From Cliona cf. orientalis (taxonomy: Eukaryota > Porifera > Demospongiae > Clionaida > Clionaidae), in the NCBI GenBank assembly GCA_963930775.1, contig OZ005689.1:26472058-26536057 (forward strand): a stretch of 64,000 nt of DNA. The letters are read 5' to 3'. Positions 21,090 through 31,037 of this stretch are shown here, in pieces. Each line of letters begins with the position of its first letter. Positions within the stretch are counted from its first letter, which is position 1. The translations under genes were made by a program, and so were the position numbers. Below the pieces are notes generated by a model. That model worked only from the letters and a program-made list of their open reading frames with translations. It did not search any database and was not told where the DNA came from.

Positions 21090-24000
21090 TTAGTCATCCT
21101 CACTTTCGTGTGTGGTGCATGCCATTATTTTGTCTCTCGCCTGTGCTGCAGCCTTTCTTTTAGGACGGTTGGCTGCGACATCGACATCTCGATTATCGTC
21201 AGTAGTATCGAGTGGTTCAACAATCCCATCTCCACGAGACTCGGAATTACACGGATTCTCGCCTTCCGGTTCCTTGACATAACACTCAATCTCCAAGGGG
21301 TAAAGTCGTTGGAGAGGGCGTTGTAGTTTAGTCGACCGACCTTTCTCTGAAGCTACTCGAAGGATCGCTCCTCGGATTTTCCCGTCTCTTCCGGTGATCA
21401 CATTCTCTATACGGGCTAGTCTCCAAAACCCTCGGGGTTTGTCGTCGTGAACTAGGACGATATCACCAATCGAGACTGCACTACTAGCGTCAGAGTTGCC
21501 TGAGCTGTATCGGTGCGCCTCCCGTAATTCAAGGAGATACTCCCTCTGCCATCTCTTCCAGAACTGGTTAAGAACCACATTGAGGTGCCGCATTCGTTTG
21601 TTCAACTGCTCGTGGGTGATGGTCACATCGTCATCATCTTCACATTGGTAAAGGAGACTGTCTGGAACACTGAGGGTTCGCCTGCCCATCAAAAAGTGAG
21701 CGGGTGTGAGAGGTGCTTCAACATCGTCCGAGGAGATGTAAGTCAATGGTCGAGAGTTGATAATCATTTCGGCTTCCGTTACAGCAGTCAGTAGTTTGTC
21801 ATAGTTCAATTTTGCTCTGCCGATTATCTTCTTTAAACATCGTTTGGCTGACCTCACCATCCTCTCAAAGAGGCCTCCCCACCATGGGGCCTTCTCGACG
21901 TTGAACAGCCATTCAATTCCGACCCCAGATAAGTGTTGCTGTACTTCATCATGGCTCATAAGTTTCTCGAGTGATTTTGACGCTGCCTTGAAAGTCTTGC
22001 CGTTGTCTGATATCATTTTTCGAGGCAATCCTCTTCGAGCCGAGAACCGTTTGAAGCTCCGGAGGAACGATTCTGTGGTCAAATCAGGTACAATGTCTAG
22101 GTGCACGGCACGGACAATGCAGCATGTATAAAGACATAGCCAAACCTTGCTTACAGTAGTAGTACCACTTGTCTTGACATAGAAGGGTCCGGCAAAATCC
22201 ACCCCAGTACAGGAGAAGGGGGGCTCTTCCCTAACTCGAAATTTTGGCAATGGTGGTGGGGGAGGAGCAAGGTAAGGTTTACCTTCAAACTTTCGGCAGA
22301 GTGTACAATTACGTAAGACCATCTTAACAACTGACCTGCCCTGTACAATCCAGTACCTCGAGCGTACTTCAGTCAAGGTCTCTCTCGTTCCGTCGTGGTG
22401 GACTCTCTCGTGGGCTCTGAGAACAATCAGCGAAGTCAAGTGATGGCCCTTTGGTAACAGAATAGGATGCTTGGTGGCGTACGGGATGTCTGCATTAGAG
22501 ATTCTTCCACCGCACCTCCAAATTCCAAAGGCATCAAGGAAAAGGTTAAATTGCTTCTTCCAGCAATCAAACTTGTCGTTCCTTACCAATAAGGCTTGGG
22601 CCTCTTTGACCCAAAGCATCTCAGCATCGGAGATTTCTGTTGCAGTCAAAACAATGGAAGGGGAGGTGTCACTGCTCTGAATCTTCTGTTTGAGGAATCT
22701 AACAAACTTCACTACGTATGCAGTCACTCGGAGTAGTCGGCAAATTGTGCTATACTGCTCACAGTGTAGGATCTGACTCAAGCTTGGTCGCTCTTCTGTC
22801 ACCAATAAACTGAGTGTCGACTTCCGATCCAGGGCCTTCATCTCTGAGATGCACTCCTCCGGCATGACCGTATTTTCTTGAGCTTTCAGAATTTCACCCT
22901 CCCTAAGCCAATCTGGTCCCTCTCGCCACAGTTTGTTGACTGAGAGTTCCGTTACGGCAAGACCTCTGGATGGTAGATCAGCTGGATTGTCTTTACCAGC
23001 CACGTGTTTCCAGGTACCAAGAGGAAGGAGCTTTCTGATTTCTGAGACTCTATTTTGAACAAACTGCTTCCACTCTCGCTCTGATCCCGTGATCCAGTAG
23101 AGGGTCACCTTCGAATCTGTGTAACACGTGGGTTGTGATAATGGTAGCTCAGACTCCAGGCTGGTTGTGACACTTGTCACTAGCCTTGAAAGTAGCAGGG
23201 CTGACAACAGCTCCAGTCTGGGAATAGTCTGCTCGTGAACAGGAGCTACACGCGTCTTGGAGGCTACGAACCTCACGTGAAGTCCAGCAGTTGTCTCAAT
23301 CAACAAGTAAACGACGGCAGCATACGCATCCTTCGAGGCGTCGCAGAAGCCGTGCAAGCTGTAGGACTTAACCTCTGAGCAGATGCCACTGAGGAAATGT
23401 CGTGGTATGGAGACTGTGGGGCTGACTTGTAGGTCAGAGATCAATGATCGCCATTTACGGAGCAGTTCTCCATCAAGCGGCTCGTCCCAATCCAACTTGG
23501 TTCGACAAAGCTCTTGAAATAAGATCTTAAATTGGATCACAACGGGTGATATGAACCCCAGTGGGTCATAGAATCTTCCGACAACGCTTACTATGTGCCT
23601 TTTAGTAGGCTCAAGTTCCCTCGCTAAGTGAGCGACATTGCTGACGTCAATGACAAGTTGGTCAGCAAAAACATTCCAGCGAACGCCAAGGATTTTCTGC
23701 TCTCCTGAGCGCAAACTTTGGTTGGTTCCAAGTGTAGATCTGGTGTACGTTTCCTCTAGTTCAGGATTCTTGCAGGCATGAAGCACTCCTTCATCCTTGT
23801 CGATTCTCTCCTGCAGCTGGCTTGAATTAGTGATAAACTTCCGGAGGTTAAAACCTCCCTCCTTCAACAGGCTCTTTGATTCCTTATACAACAAGTAAGC
23901 ATCATCATCGCTCTTGGCTCCACTAATGATATCATCGACGTATGTTGATTGTGACAAGGTCTTGACTAACCGTGGATGAGAGCGGGAATACTCGTTCAAG

Positions 24001-25871
24001 TGGTGTTTGATGGTCGCATTGAGTAGAAATGGACTCGAGGAGACTCCGAAGACGACTCGAGTGAAGCGAAAAATGCAGGTACTTGGTTTATCCTTGAGCA
24101 CATCGTCGATCCAGAGGAATCGTAGGACGTCCCGGTCCCCTTCTGACATGGAGACCATGAGAAACGCCTTCTCAATATCTGCCGCGAGGGCAACCTTGTA
24201 TGTGCGGAATCTTTGCAGGATATCCATAATTCGCTGGTCAAATTTGGGTCCAGTGTACAAACAATTGTTGAGAGATGGTCCATCAGATCTGGCCGAGGCA
24301 TCATATACAATTCTCAGCTTTGTTGTTTCTTTGTCTCGACGAATCACCGCGTGGTGTGGTAAGTAATGCACCTTGCCGGCCACGGTAGTCTGTTGCGGTT
24401 CAACAGGTTGGACTATCCCCCGCTTAATCTGGTCTCGAATGATGGAATCATATTGGTCAAGCATGTTTGGATCTTGTCGAAGTCGACGAAGGAGGCCGTG
24501 AAGCCTCTTCATGCACAACTGATAGTTGTCAGGTAACACTGGATGCGGGTCCTTCCAAGGCAGTGAGACTTGGTATCGGCCATCTCTAAATTGAATGCTT
24601 TCTTCGAATTCTGTGAACACCGACCGATCTGGCTCCTTAATTCCAAGAGATTCCAAATCCCAGAAGGACTGCAGTGTATCGTTGAGGCTTGTAGTGTCGC
24701 AGGGTACATTGCCGACGTGTAGAGTGTGGGTTGTAACAAGACTGAATGATCGTTCATCTGATTCTGCGGCTGGTGCTGGTCCAGACAGTACCCAACCAAG
24801 TCTCGTGTGGATTGCGATAGGGCCAGCGTCTCCTCTGCTCGTTGCACCAGTAGTCAGTTCCCAGTAATAATCAGCACCAATTAACATGTCAACATTCATA
24901 GGCGTGGTTCCATCGGAAAAATCGGCCAAATCAAGTTGGGATAAATGACGGAATCTCTCCATACACAGCTTGATAGGCTGCGCAGCTACTGGCTGGCAGA
25001 TCAGTGGTACAGCAAACAGCTTGAACTCCTTGTCAGAGCCATCCTTGAACTTCATGCGAATGCGTACAATTTCGCAATCCTGACTGTTACGACGATTGGA
25101 TCCGAAAGTGACAACGGATATTTGCTGACTTCCCTCTGGCCTTAGCTGGAGAACATCCTTGACTCGATTCGTGACGTACGATCTCTGACTACCAGGGTCC
25201 AAGACCATTCTTATCTCCTGTGGGAACTGAGGCATGTCAGGATTATAAACCAGAGCTCGGGCAGTTTGTAGCAACACTGTTGTGTTTGCATCAATGTACA
25301 CGGATGTGGTGGGTATGGCAGTGAAGGAGGCTGCATTGGGATTAAGGCCAGGCCCAGATTGCGTCGCTGTCGAGGCAGCTGATGCTTCAGTAGACGGAAG
25401 GTCGGCTTGAGATGTTGTTCTCGCGCACAAGGTAAAGTGATGCTTCCCGCCACATTTGGAACATCTTGATTTGGACCTACATTCTCGGCTGAGGTGGCCC
25501 CTTCTAAGGCAGGAGAAACACCTTCCAGACTTTCTCAGTATTTGCTTCCGAGCATCCACTTGTGTCACGACTCGACATGTACCCGACGAATGCGCCTGCT
25601 GACAATAGCAGCAACGTGGGTCTGGGGTTCCAGATAACAAGGCAGCTGCCGTGTGTGGTTCTCGGGTCTGTTTTTTAGTTGAGGTAGTAGCACTAGGATT
25701 CGCCGAGTTGGCTTTAGCTCTCTCTCTCGCGTCGATTTCTCGCTCCATCTCCTTCATCAGGTTATCCAGGTTCCAGTCATCGTCATTGGTTTTCCTGCTG
25801 ACGATCATGGGGCAGCTTACTAAGCAAGACTGACGATAGAAGTGCCCCATATGAATCGGAAGACACTCCAA
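21090..25871 (-). CDS. BEL/Pao Pol: zinc knuckles, protease, RT, RNase H, integrase
   Basis: A 1593-codon open frame. In order: Gag C-terminal segment (LDNLMKEMEREIDARERA), zinc knuckles (CFSCLRRGHLSREC and CSKCGGKHHFTLC), an aspartic-protease-like site LDPGSQRSYV, where Pro follows the Asp instead of Thr or Ser, and RT with LRIVYDASARSDG, VALAADIEKAFLMV, VFGVSSSPFLLN and the intact box YVDDIISG. RNase H follows (LHGFCDASKDAYAAVVY). The integrase has HHDGTRETLTEVRSRYW, CTLCRKFEGKPY, a DDE core (GVDFAGPF, ISDNGKTFKAA, NVEKAPWWGGLFERMV) and LTPAHFLMGRR. The Met near 25871 is probably not the true start, because this frame should continue from Gag. No stop interrupts it. Confidence 0.92.
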   Translation of the reverse strand: MECLPIHMGHFYRQSCLVSCPMIVSRKTNDDDWNLDNLMKEMEREIDARERAKANSANPSATTSTKKQTREPHTAAALLSGTPDPRCCYCQQAHSSGTCRVVTQVDARKQILRKSGRCFSCLRRGHLSRECRSKSRCSKCGGKHHFTLCARTTSQADLPSTEASAASTATQSGPGLNPNAASFTAIPTTSVYIDANTTVLLQTARALVYNPDMPQFPQEIRMVLDPGSQRSYVTNRVKDVLQLRPEGSQQISVVTFGSNRRNSQDCEIVRIRMKFKDGSDKEFKLFAVPLICQPVAAQPIKLCMERFRHLSQLDLADFSDGTTPMNVDMLIGADYYWELTTGATSRGDAGPIAIHTRLGWVLSGPAPAAESDERSFSLVTTHTLHVGNVPCDTTSLNDTLQSFWDLESLGIKEPDRSVFTEFEESIQFRDGRYQVSLPWKDPHPVLPDNYQLCMKRLHGLLRRLRQDPNMLDQYDSIIRDQIKRGIVQPVEPQQTTVAGKVHYLPHHAVIRRDKETTKLRIVYDASARSDGPSLNNCLYTGPKFDQRIMDILQRFRTYKVALAADIEKAFLMVSMSEGDRDVLRFLWIDDVLKDKPSTCIFRFTRVVFGVSSSPFLLNATIKHHLNEYSRSHPRLVKTLSQSTYVDDIISGAKSDDDAYLLYKESKSLLKEGGFNLRKFITNSSQLQERIDKDEGVLHACKNPELEETYTRSTLGTNQSLRSGEQKILGVRWNVFADQLVIDVSNVAHLARELEPTKRHIVSVVGRFYDPLGFISPVVIQFKILFQELCRTKLDWDEPLDGELLRKWRSLISDLQVSPTVSIPRHFLSGICSEVKSYSLHGFCDASKDAYAAVVYLLIETTAGLHVRFVASKTRVAPVHEQTIPRLELLSALLLSRLVTSVTTSLESELPLSQPTCYTDSKVTLYWITGSEREWKQFVQNRVSEIRKLLPLGTWKHVAGKDNPADLPSRGLAVTELSVNKLWREGPDWLREGEILKAQENTVMPEECISEMKALDRKSTLSLLVTEERPSLSQILHCEQYSTICRLLRVTAYVVKFVRFLKQKIQSSDTSPSIVLTATEISDAEMLWVKEAQALLVRNDKFDCWKKQFNLFLDAFGIWRCGGRISNADIPYATKHPILLPKGHHLTSLIVLRAHERVHHDGTRETLTEVRSRYWIVQGRSVVKMVLRNCTLCRKFEGKPYLAPPPPPLPKFRVREEPPFSCTGVDFAGPFYVKTSGTTTVSKVWLCLYTCCIVRAVHLDIVPDLTTESFLRSFKRFSARRGLPRKMISDNGKTFKAASKSLEKLMSHDEVQQHLSGVGIEWLFNVEKAPWWGGLFERMVRSAKRCLKKIIGRAKLNYDKLLTAVTEAEMIINSRPLTYISSDDVEAPLTPAHFLMGRRTLSVPDSLLYQCEDDDDVTITHEQLNKRMRHLNVVLNQFWKRWQREYLLELREAHRYSSGNSDASSAVSIGDIVLVHDDKPRGFWRLARIENVITGRDGKIRGAILRVASEKGRSTKLQRPLQRLYPLEIECYVKEPEGENPCNSESRGDGIVEPLDTTDDNRDVDVAANRPKRKAAAQARDKIMACTTHESEDD

Positions 25872-26616
25872 GGGATTTCAGAGCACGAACGTGAGACTCG
25901 ATAAGATCATATAAGTGACGCAAGCCCTTGAGGTCATGTTGTGACGCTACAGCTTCGACGTTGAGTAAAATATCCATGTGTCGACTAATTATTTGTTGCT
26001 TGTTACCAAAACGTTTCTTCAATATTGATATTGCTTCATGATAGTTGGATGACGTCAATGTCAACCCAGACACTGCTTCACGGGCAGAGTGTTCCAAAAG
26101 CGAGTTTAGGTAGTTGAATTTGTCAACATCAGATAGCGAGGCATTTTTATGAATGGCAGATTCATAGGACTCCCAAAACGGCGTCCAGGTAGTAATATCC
26201 CCGTTAAAGGGCTTCAACATGAGCTTAGGCAGCTTCACTCGATGTCCACTGGCATCGGGGGGGCGTTCCGACTCGCGAGGGGTGACGTGAGGGATCGTGG
26301 GCGGGGCGATGGGCGTGGCCGCGAGGAGCCTCTCTATGCGGACAATGGCAGTGTAGATGCCTTCCTTAAACAAGTCTGCTTGCTCGATTTCTTCGTCGAC
26401 CTTGTCGTCTTCAGTTAGCTCCAGGATGTCGCCGTCCAACTGTTTGACTGTCGCTAGCTTTTCTTCGAGGCTCAACTTCAATTGTGAGATCTTGGACTTA
26501 TCGATCTTGTCGCTATCAGGTGCCCCCATCAGCTCGTCAACCTTCGTGATCGTCTTCGTAGCGGAGGCCTTGTGTCCGGCTCTAATCCGCCTCTTTCTCG
26601 CTAGTCCTTCTGCCAT
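25783..26616 (-). CDS. BEL/Pao Gag
   Basis: 277 codons starting MAEGLARKRRIRAGHK, with a Lys/Glu-rich coiled-coil-like region and the Pao Gag core (LPKLMLKPFNGDITTW, FWESYESAIHKN, KFNYLNSLLEHSAREA). It overlaps the Pol frame at 25783-25871. Moving to the Pol frame needs a +1 change at a short C run (CTGCCCCATG), after which Pol reads on with expected sequence. Most BEL elements use one continuous frame, so this is either a one-base lesion or a programmed shift. Confidence 0.85.
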   Translation of the reverse strand: MAEGLARKRRIRAGHKASATKTITKVDELMGAPDSDKIDKSKISQLKLSLEEKLATVKQLDGDILELTEDDKVDEEIEQADLFKEGIYTAIVRIERLLAATPIAPPTIPHVTPRESERPPDASGHRVKLPKLMLKPFNGDITTWTPFWESYESAIHKNASLSDVDKFNYLNSLLEHSAREAVSGLTLTSSNYHEAISILKKRFGNKQQIISRHMDILLNVEAVASQHDLKGLRHLYDLIESHVRALKSLGVSSDSYGALLSSVLLSKLPHDRQQENQ

Positions 26617-26707
26617 AGTTTCTTGATTAGTTGTGTGCGAAGTCAGACCACGTGCTCACAATAGGTAGCAGTTCACGGTGTCAGTATCAGCTAGTGTATC
26701 CAACACA

Positions 26708-26725
26708 ATCCGGCTCGAAGGACCA
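26708..26725 (-). promoter_or_regulatory. Primer-binding site matching the tRNA-Tyr 3' end
   Basis: On the element strand TGGTCCTTCGAGCCGGAT directly follows the 5' LTR. Its complement, ATCCGGCTCGAAGGACCA, is the 3' end I know for animal tRNA-Tyr with CCA, over all 18 bases. Confidence 0.85.
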
Positions 26726-26945
26726 TGTAAGAGACTCCAATATAGTACAACTAGCTGTCTAATTATTATTCTTACTCAAATAACTCACAACTGTTATTTA
26801 TCGACTTTCAATGATAGAGAAATGCACACACTATTAGCAACATCATGAAACGCATGGCCTAGACTAGTCACACTCTAAATCACGTGATAGTTAGTGATGT
26901 CACTATAACCTTTGACCTATACAAAAACAATTTTAATCCCTAACA
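26726..26945 (-). repeat. 5' LTR of the BEL element
   Basis: 220 bp, identical by eye to 20779-20998, followed by the CTATG duplication and the continuation of MITE A2. Confidence 0.95.
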
Positions 26946-26950
26946 CTATG

Positions 26951-27097
26951 CACGCGTAGGGCGTTTCCATATACTACACGTGAATTGCTAATCAATTAAA
27001 TGGCCATAGGCGGGGCTGTTCAAAATGAACATAAAGATCGAACAAGGTTGAATTTTGTCGTCCATGACAGCCGATTGTTCTTCGATCCACAAAAAGC
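26951..27097 (+). repeat. Family A MITE copy A2, middle segment
   Basis: Resumes with CACGCGTAGGGCGTTTCC and runs through TCAAAATGAACATAAAGATC to the piggyBac-2 TTAA. It is bounded by the BEL and piggyBac insertions. Confidence 0.8.
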
Positions 27098-27414
27098 TTA
27101 ACCGATTATACGCCAGAGGCGCGAAATAACGCCGCGCGCGCGAACCGCCGTAGGCGCGATTTCGAGCCAGCTGCAATACACTTACTATTATCTGCGAGTA
27201 CGGTATAAAGGTGGAGTTGACGGACCTCGGCACTTCTTCGGCTTCTCGTTCTCTCACCAAGGTAACTATACAATACTCTATCCGTACTACTTACTATACA
27301 AAATATTTCCGGAAATGAGCTTTGAAAGTTAGCATATTATTATAGCATAGATACAATCATGAATACCAACAATAATAATACTAGCTATTCTAAAACTGGA
27401 TAGAGGCAACTACA

Positions 27415-29361
27415 ATGGCTAAGAGGCAGCGCTTGACAGTGGAGCAGATACTTGAGGACATCTCTGATGATGAAGACTACGATGACCCAGATGAGCCTAT
27501 GATGGAGGGCAGTGACGACGAATTTTCTGACCTGGAGATGGATGAAGACGATTTGTATGACCCAATGGACATTGGTAACCCTTCAGGCTCAGCAACAGTG
27601 CCTAATAGCCCCACCCTCAATGGCAGCCCCACCCTCAGTGGTAGCCCCACCCATAGTGTTACCCCTGGACACAGCACTCCCAGCTCTCCTTCCCCTCAAC
27701 AATCTCCAAATGGCACCTCCCCAAGCTCTTCACGTAGGTATTTTATTTAGCATAAATAGCAAGACTTATCTTTCTTTTCACGCTTCAATAGCACTTCCTA
27801 CAACCTGGACTGACCAGCTGACGCCGGTGACGATTGAGCAGTTCACCTCCAGTACAGGTCCAACAGTAGACATCCCCGAGTCACCACTGGACGTTTTTGA
27901 GCTGTTCTTTTCTGATGACATCATGACGGACATAGTAAAGGAAACAAACAGGTACGCGGAACAGGTGATGGGTGAGGATCGCTACAGGGAGTGGAGGAAG
28001 ATCACAAAGGAGGAGTTGAAGGCATTTTTTGGTTTCTCCATCCTAATGGGCATCGATCACTTGCCATCAGTCGATGACTATTGGAGTAGAGACCCGTTCC
28101 TCCATTACTCTCCTATTGCAGATCGGATTCCTCGGTGGCGTTTCCGTGAGATCTCCCGGTACCTGCACTTTGTGAACAATGATGATCTTGCTCCCAGAGG
28201 AGACCCTGCGCATGATCGGCTTGGCAAGGTACGTCCGTTGATCAACCATCTGAGTGATAAGTTTGCGACGCTGTACGAGCCATCAAAGGATGTTGCTGTG
28301 GATGAAGCCATGATAAAGTTTCAAGGCCGCTCATCCCTGAAACAGTACATGCCAGCAAAGCCGATCAAGCGCGGCATCAAAGTGTGGGTACTGGGAGACA
28401 GCTCCAACGGGTACTTTAGCCGCTTCGATGTGTACACAGGGAGGAAGGAGGATCGTCAAGTAGGTCTTGGTGCACATGTAGTCCAGACGCTGACAGAAGA
28501 TCTGAAGGATAAGCATCACCATGTTTATTTCGATAACTTTTTTACTAGTTATCAGCTCCTTGAAGATCTGGAAGAAAAGGGTATCTACGGTTGTGGGACG
28601 GCTCGAAAGGACCGGAAGGAATTTCCTGCTGGCCTAAAAAACCCTGGATTGAAAGAAAGGTAACAAATGTCATTACTAAAATTAATTATAATTCACACAT
28701 AAATAATTATAATAGAGGTGAATCAAAGACCTTGCAGAGAGGGAAAGTGACCGCCAGTGCATGGAAGGATAACAAGGTGGTCACAGTAATGTCCACCACG
28801 TCACAGCCATCAGCTACAGGAACAGTTCTTAGGCGCCAAAGAGATGGCACTAGAGTCTCCGTTCCTTGCCCTGAACCGATCCTGACGTACAACCGCAACA
28901 TGGGTGGAGTAGACAGAGGGGATCAGCTCCGCGGTTATTACAACTGCAGGGTGAAGAGTAGGAAATTCTATAAGTACATATTTTATTTCCTGTTTGATGT
29001 TGCTATCACTAACGCATTCATCCTGTACAAGAATTTCCACTCTTCACCTGTCTACAACACCATCAAGAAGTTCCGCATGCAGTTGGCAAGGGAGCTGATC
29101 GGTGACTACTCCACACGTTGCCGAGCTGGTCGTGGTGGTGGAGTGATTCGTCCTCTTCCTCTCCAGCACTTCCCACTCAAAATCGAAAAGAACACGTCTG
29201 AACCTGAGAGGAAGAGGAGACGATGTGCACGTTGCTCTGAACGCAACAACAAACGTACACAAACATCATGGTTCTGCCGGGAGTGTGGGGTGTTTTTGTG
29301 CCATACAGGTGAATGCCGCACGGACTGTTTTTTACAGTGGCATAAGGATAGGGCACAGTAA
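27415..29361 (+). CDS. piggyBac-2 transposase (three exons, open)
   Basis: Exons 27415-27733, 27792-28659 and 28716-29361, with donors GTAGGT and GTAACA and acceptors AATAG; the phases join cleanly. The product is about 610 residues, normal for the family. It has an acidic N-terminus (EQILEDISDDEDYDDPDEP), a Ser/Pro/Thr-rich linker built on SPTLNGSPTLSGSPTHS, then the DDE domain with WTDQLTPVTIEQFT, VAVDEAMIKFQGRSSLKQY, HVYFDNFFTSYQLL and NMGGVDRGDQLRGYY, which supplies all four Asp. The C-terminal Cys-rich domain is CARCSERNNKR.. WFCRECGVFLCHTGECRTDC, then FLQWH. I see no stop or frameshift, so cut-and-paste activity at TTAA is plausible but inferred. Confidence 0.9.
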
Positions 29362-29654
29362 TTTACCACAACTCTGTATCCGGACTATGTAGTGATGCAT
29401 GTATACCTTGACATTATTATGAGTGTATGTACATGTATTGTATGAGGAGTACATTCAGTTTGTACTCTTGATTGTACATAACCACAAAAATATACAAACA
29501 CACGCACATTCACATGAATACACATGCTCATACACATGTACACACATGCATACAATAATCATCTGACTTACTATCACTACTTTATGATGACCCAACCCCT
29601 TCCTATAGCCGGCAAATTGCTTATAAAAACATTGGTTGCTAGGCAACTACCAAC

Positions 29655-29783
29655 AAGTGCACACACATGCACACACACACACATGTACACACACGCACGT
29701 GCACACACATACACACGCACACACACTCACGTGCACACACGCACATACATACACACACGCATGTGCATACACACACATACACA

Positions 29784-29819
<36 letters not shown>

Positions 29820-30085
29820 CATGTGCGCACACACACCTCCACACGTACATACACACACACACACATACACACGCACGCACGTGCACGCACGCATACACAT
29901 GCACGCATGTGCACACACACACACGCACGCACACACACACGCAGGCACACACACACGCATGCACGCACGCACACGCACACATACGCATGTGCGCACACAC
30001 ACATACGCACGCACGTGCCCACACGTACAAATACACACGCACACACGCACGTACACGCACACACATGCACACACACACACGCACA
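29655..30085. repeat. CA/TG microsatellite array
   Basis: About 430 bp of (CA)n broken by CATGTG, CACGCA and TACA units, inside the 3' non-coding part of piggyBac-2. All six frames stay open because of the repeat, so the ORFs here are not genes. Alternating purine-pyrimidine sequence could adopt Z-DNA. Confidence 0.95.
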
Positions 30086-30755
30086 TACCGGTTCCCACAC
30101 CACTAAAATTGTACATGCACATGCATAACTAAATACCCTCAACAATCACTTGAAATTTATTGAAAAAACAGTAATATTATATCATGCATAGAGATCTACT
30201 CTTGTATCACAAGCATGACACATCATTCAGGGCCTATGCACACATCTAGGACTTACCGAACAGTCAGTACTTTCCGTCCTCTTTGTGCAGTTCAACTCCA
30301 GGGTGGGCATCATTAGGAAATGCACTTGAACAAGAGAGAAATATTTTGTACATCATTGTACTAGTAGCCGCCTAAAATATCATACTTCTAACGACCTAAA
30401 CACTAACTAACAAAGTAATATTTTTATAGGCTAACTAGTGACTAACTGATTGTATCATATGAGAAAGTATACGCTAACTAAAAACACGGTAAGTCAGTTG
30501 ATTAAACTTTTCACTTACCCGTTCGACGTTAGTCGTATGTCACGATCAAATTGAGATATCTTTTCGCTACTTACATCACAGTATAGGTCGATCTTCGCTC
30601 TTCTCCCTGGTAACAAACTGCCAATAGCAAGCTAGAACCGTTTAGCGGTTATGACTAGTTTTAGTCACGCGGTCTTAATTGAGGGCGTTTCCCAAAAATT
30701 AATTTGGCTACCTGGGTCACGCGCGCGCGCGCCGTCTTGGCGTATAATCGGTTAA

Positions 30756-31037
30756 AAGGTGAGCTAACTTACAGTAGTTCGATGTGCCTAGATAGCCCGC
30801 TGGCGGGAATTCTAATTAGCGCCCATGGCAACAGGCTCCCGGTACAGCAGCTGGGCCGACTAGGTGGGTCAAAGTGAAGGCTTATTTCGCCTTTGTATAG
30901 CACAACTCGCCTCCGTAGACAACGGCAACAGTTAAAGAAGGGTTCTTCGACATGTATTTGACAAAATCTGGACTTTGATAAATTTCAACTTGAGCTACTA
31001 AAAACGTGCACGGAGGGTTTTCCCAAATCCGGTCACA
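30756..31037 (+). repeat. Family A MITE copy A2, right segment
   Basis: Completes copy A2: AAGGTGAGCTAAC, GACTAGGTGGGTCAAAGTGA, and the right end GGTTTTCCCAAATCCGGTCACA. Confidence 0.85.

Larger units (their letters stand above)
20779..26945 (-). mobile_element. BEL/Pao LTR retrotransposon, very recent insertion
   Basis: A 6167-bp element on the minus strand. Its two 220-bp LTRs look identical and it has a CTATG duplication (20774-20778 and 26946-26950) lying inside the family A string GTTGCTATGCACGCG. A tRNA-Tyr-type primer-binding site and a polypurine tract are present. It encodes a Gag frame and a 1593-codon Pol frame. Confidence 0.96.
27102..30751 (+). mobile_element. piggyBac-2 transposon, apparently complete
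   Basis: A 3650-bp element with TTAA at both sides (27098-27101 and 30752-30755) and inverted ends CCGATTATACGCC / GGCGTATAATCGG, each followed inward by a GCGCGCGCG-type stretch. It sits in family A copy A2, whose sequence resumes directly after the second TTAA. One three-exon transposase gene is open throughout, and a CA-rich array fills the 3' non-coding part. Confidence 0.92.

Noticed and set aside
21585-26626. Plus-strand ORFs of 60-120 codons across the BEL element
   Set aside because: They are antisense shadows of the continuous Pol and Gag frames, which carry all expected motifs.
29800-30085. CRISPR-like spaced repeats
   Set aside because: The spacing is irregular and units are dinucleotide-based. 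The window is eukaryotic, with spliced genes and animal transposons.
29524-30145. Long open frames on both strands (about 130-200 codons) rich in His/Thr or Cys/Val
   Set aside because: They are translations of the CA/TG microsatellite; every frame is open because the repeat lacks stop codons.
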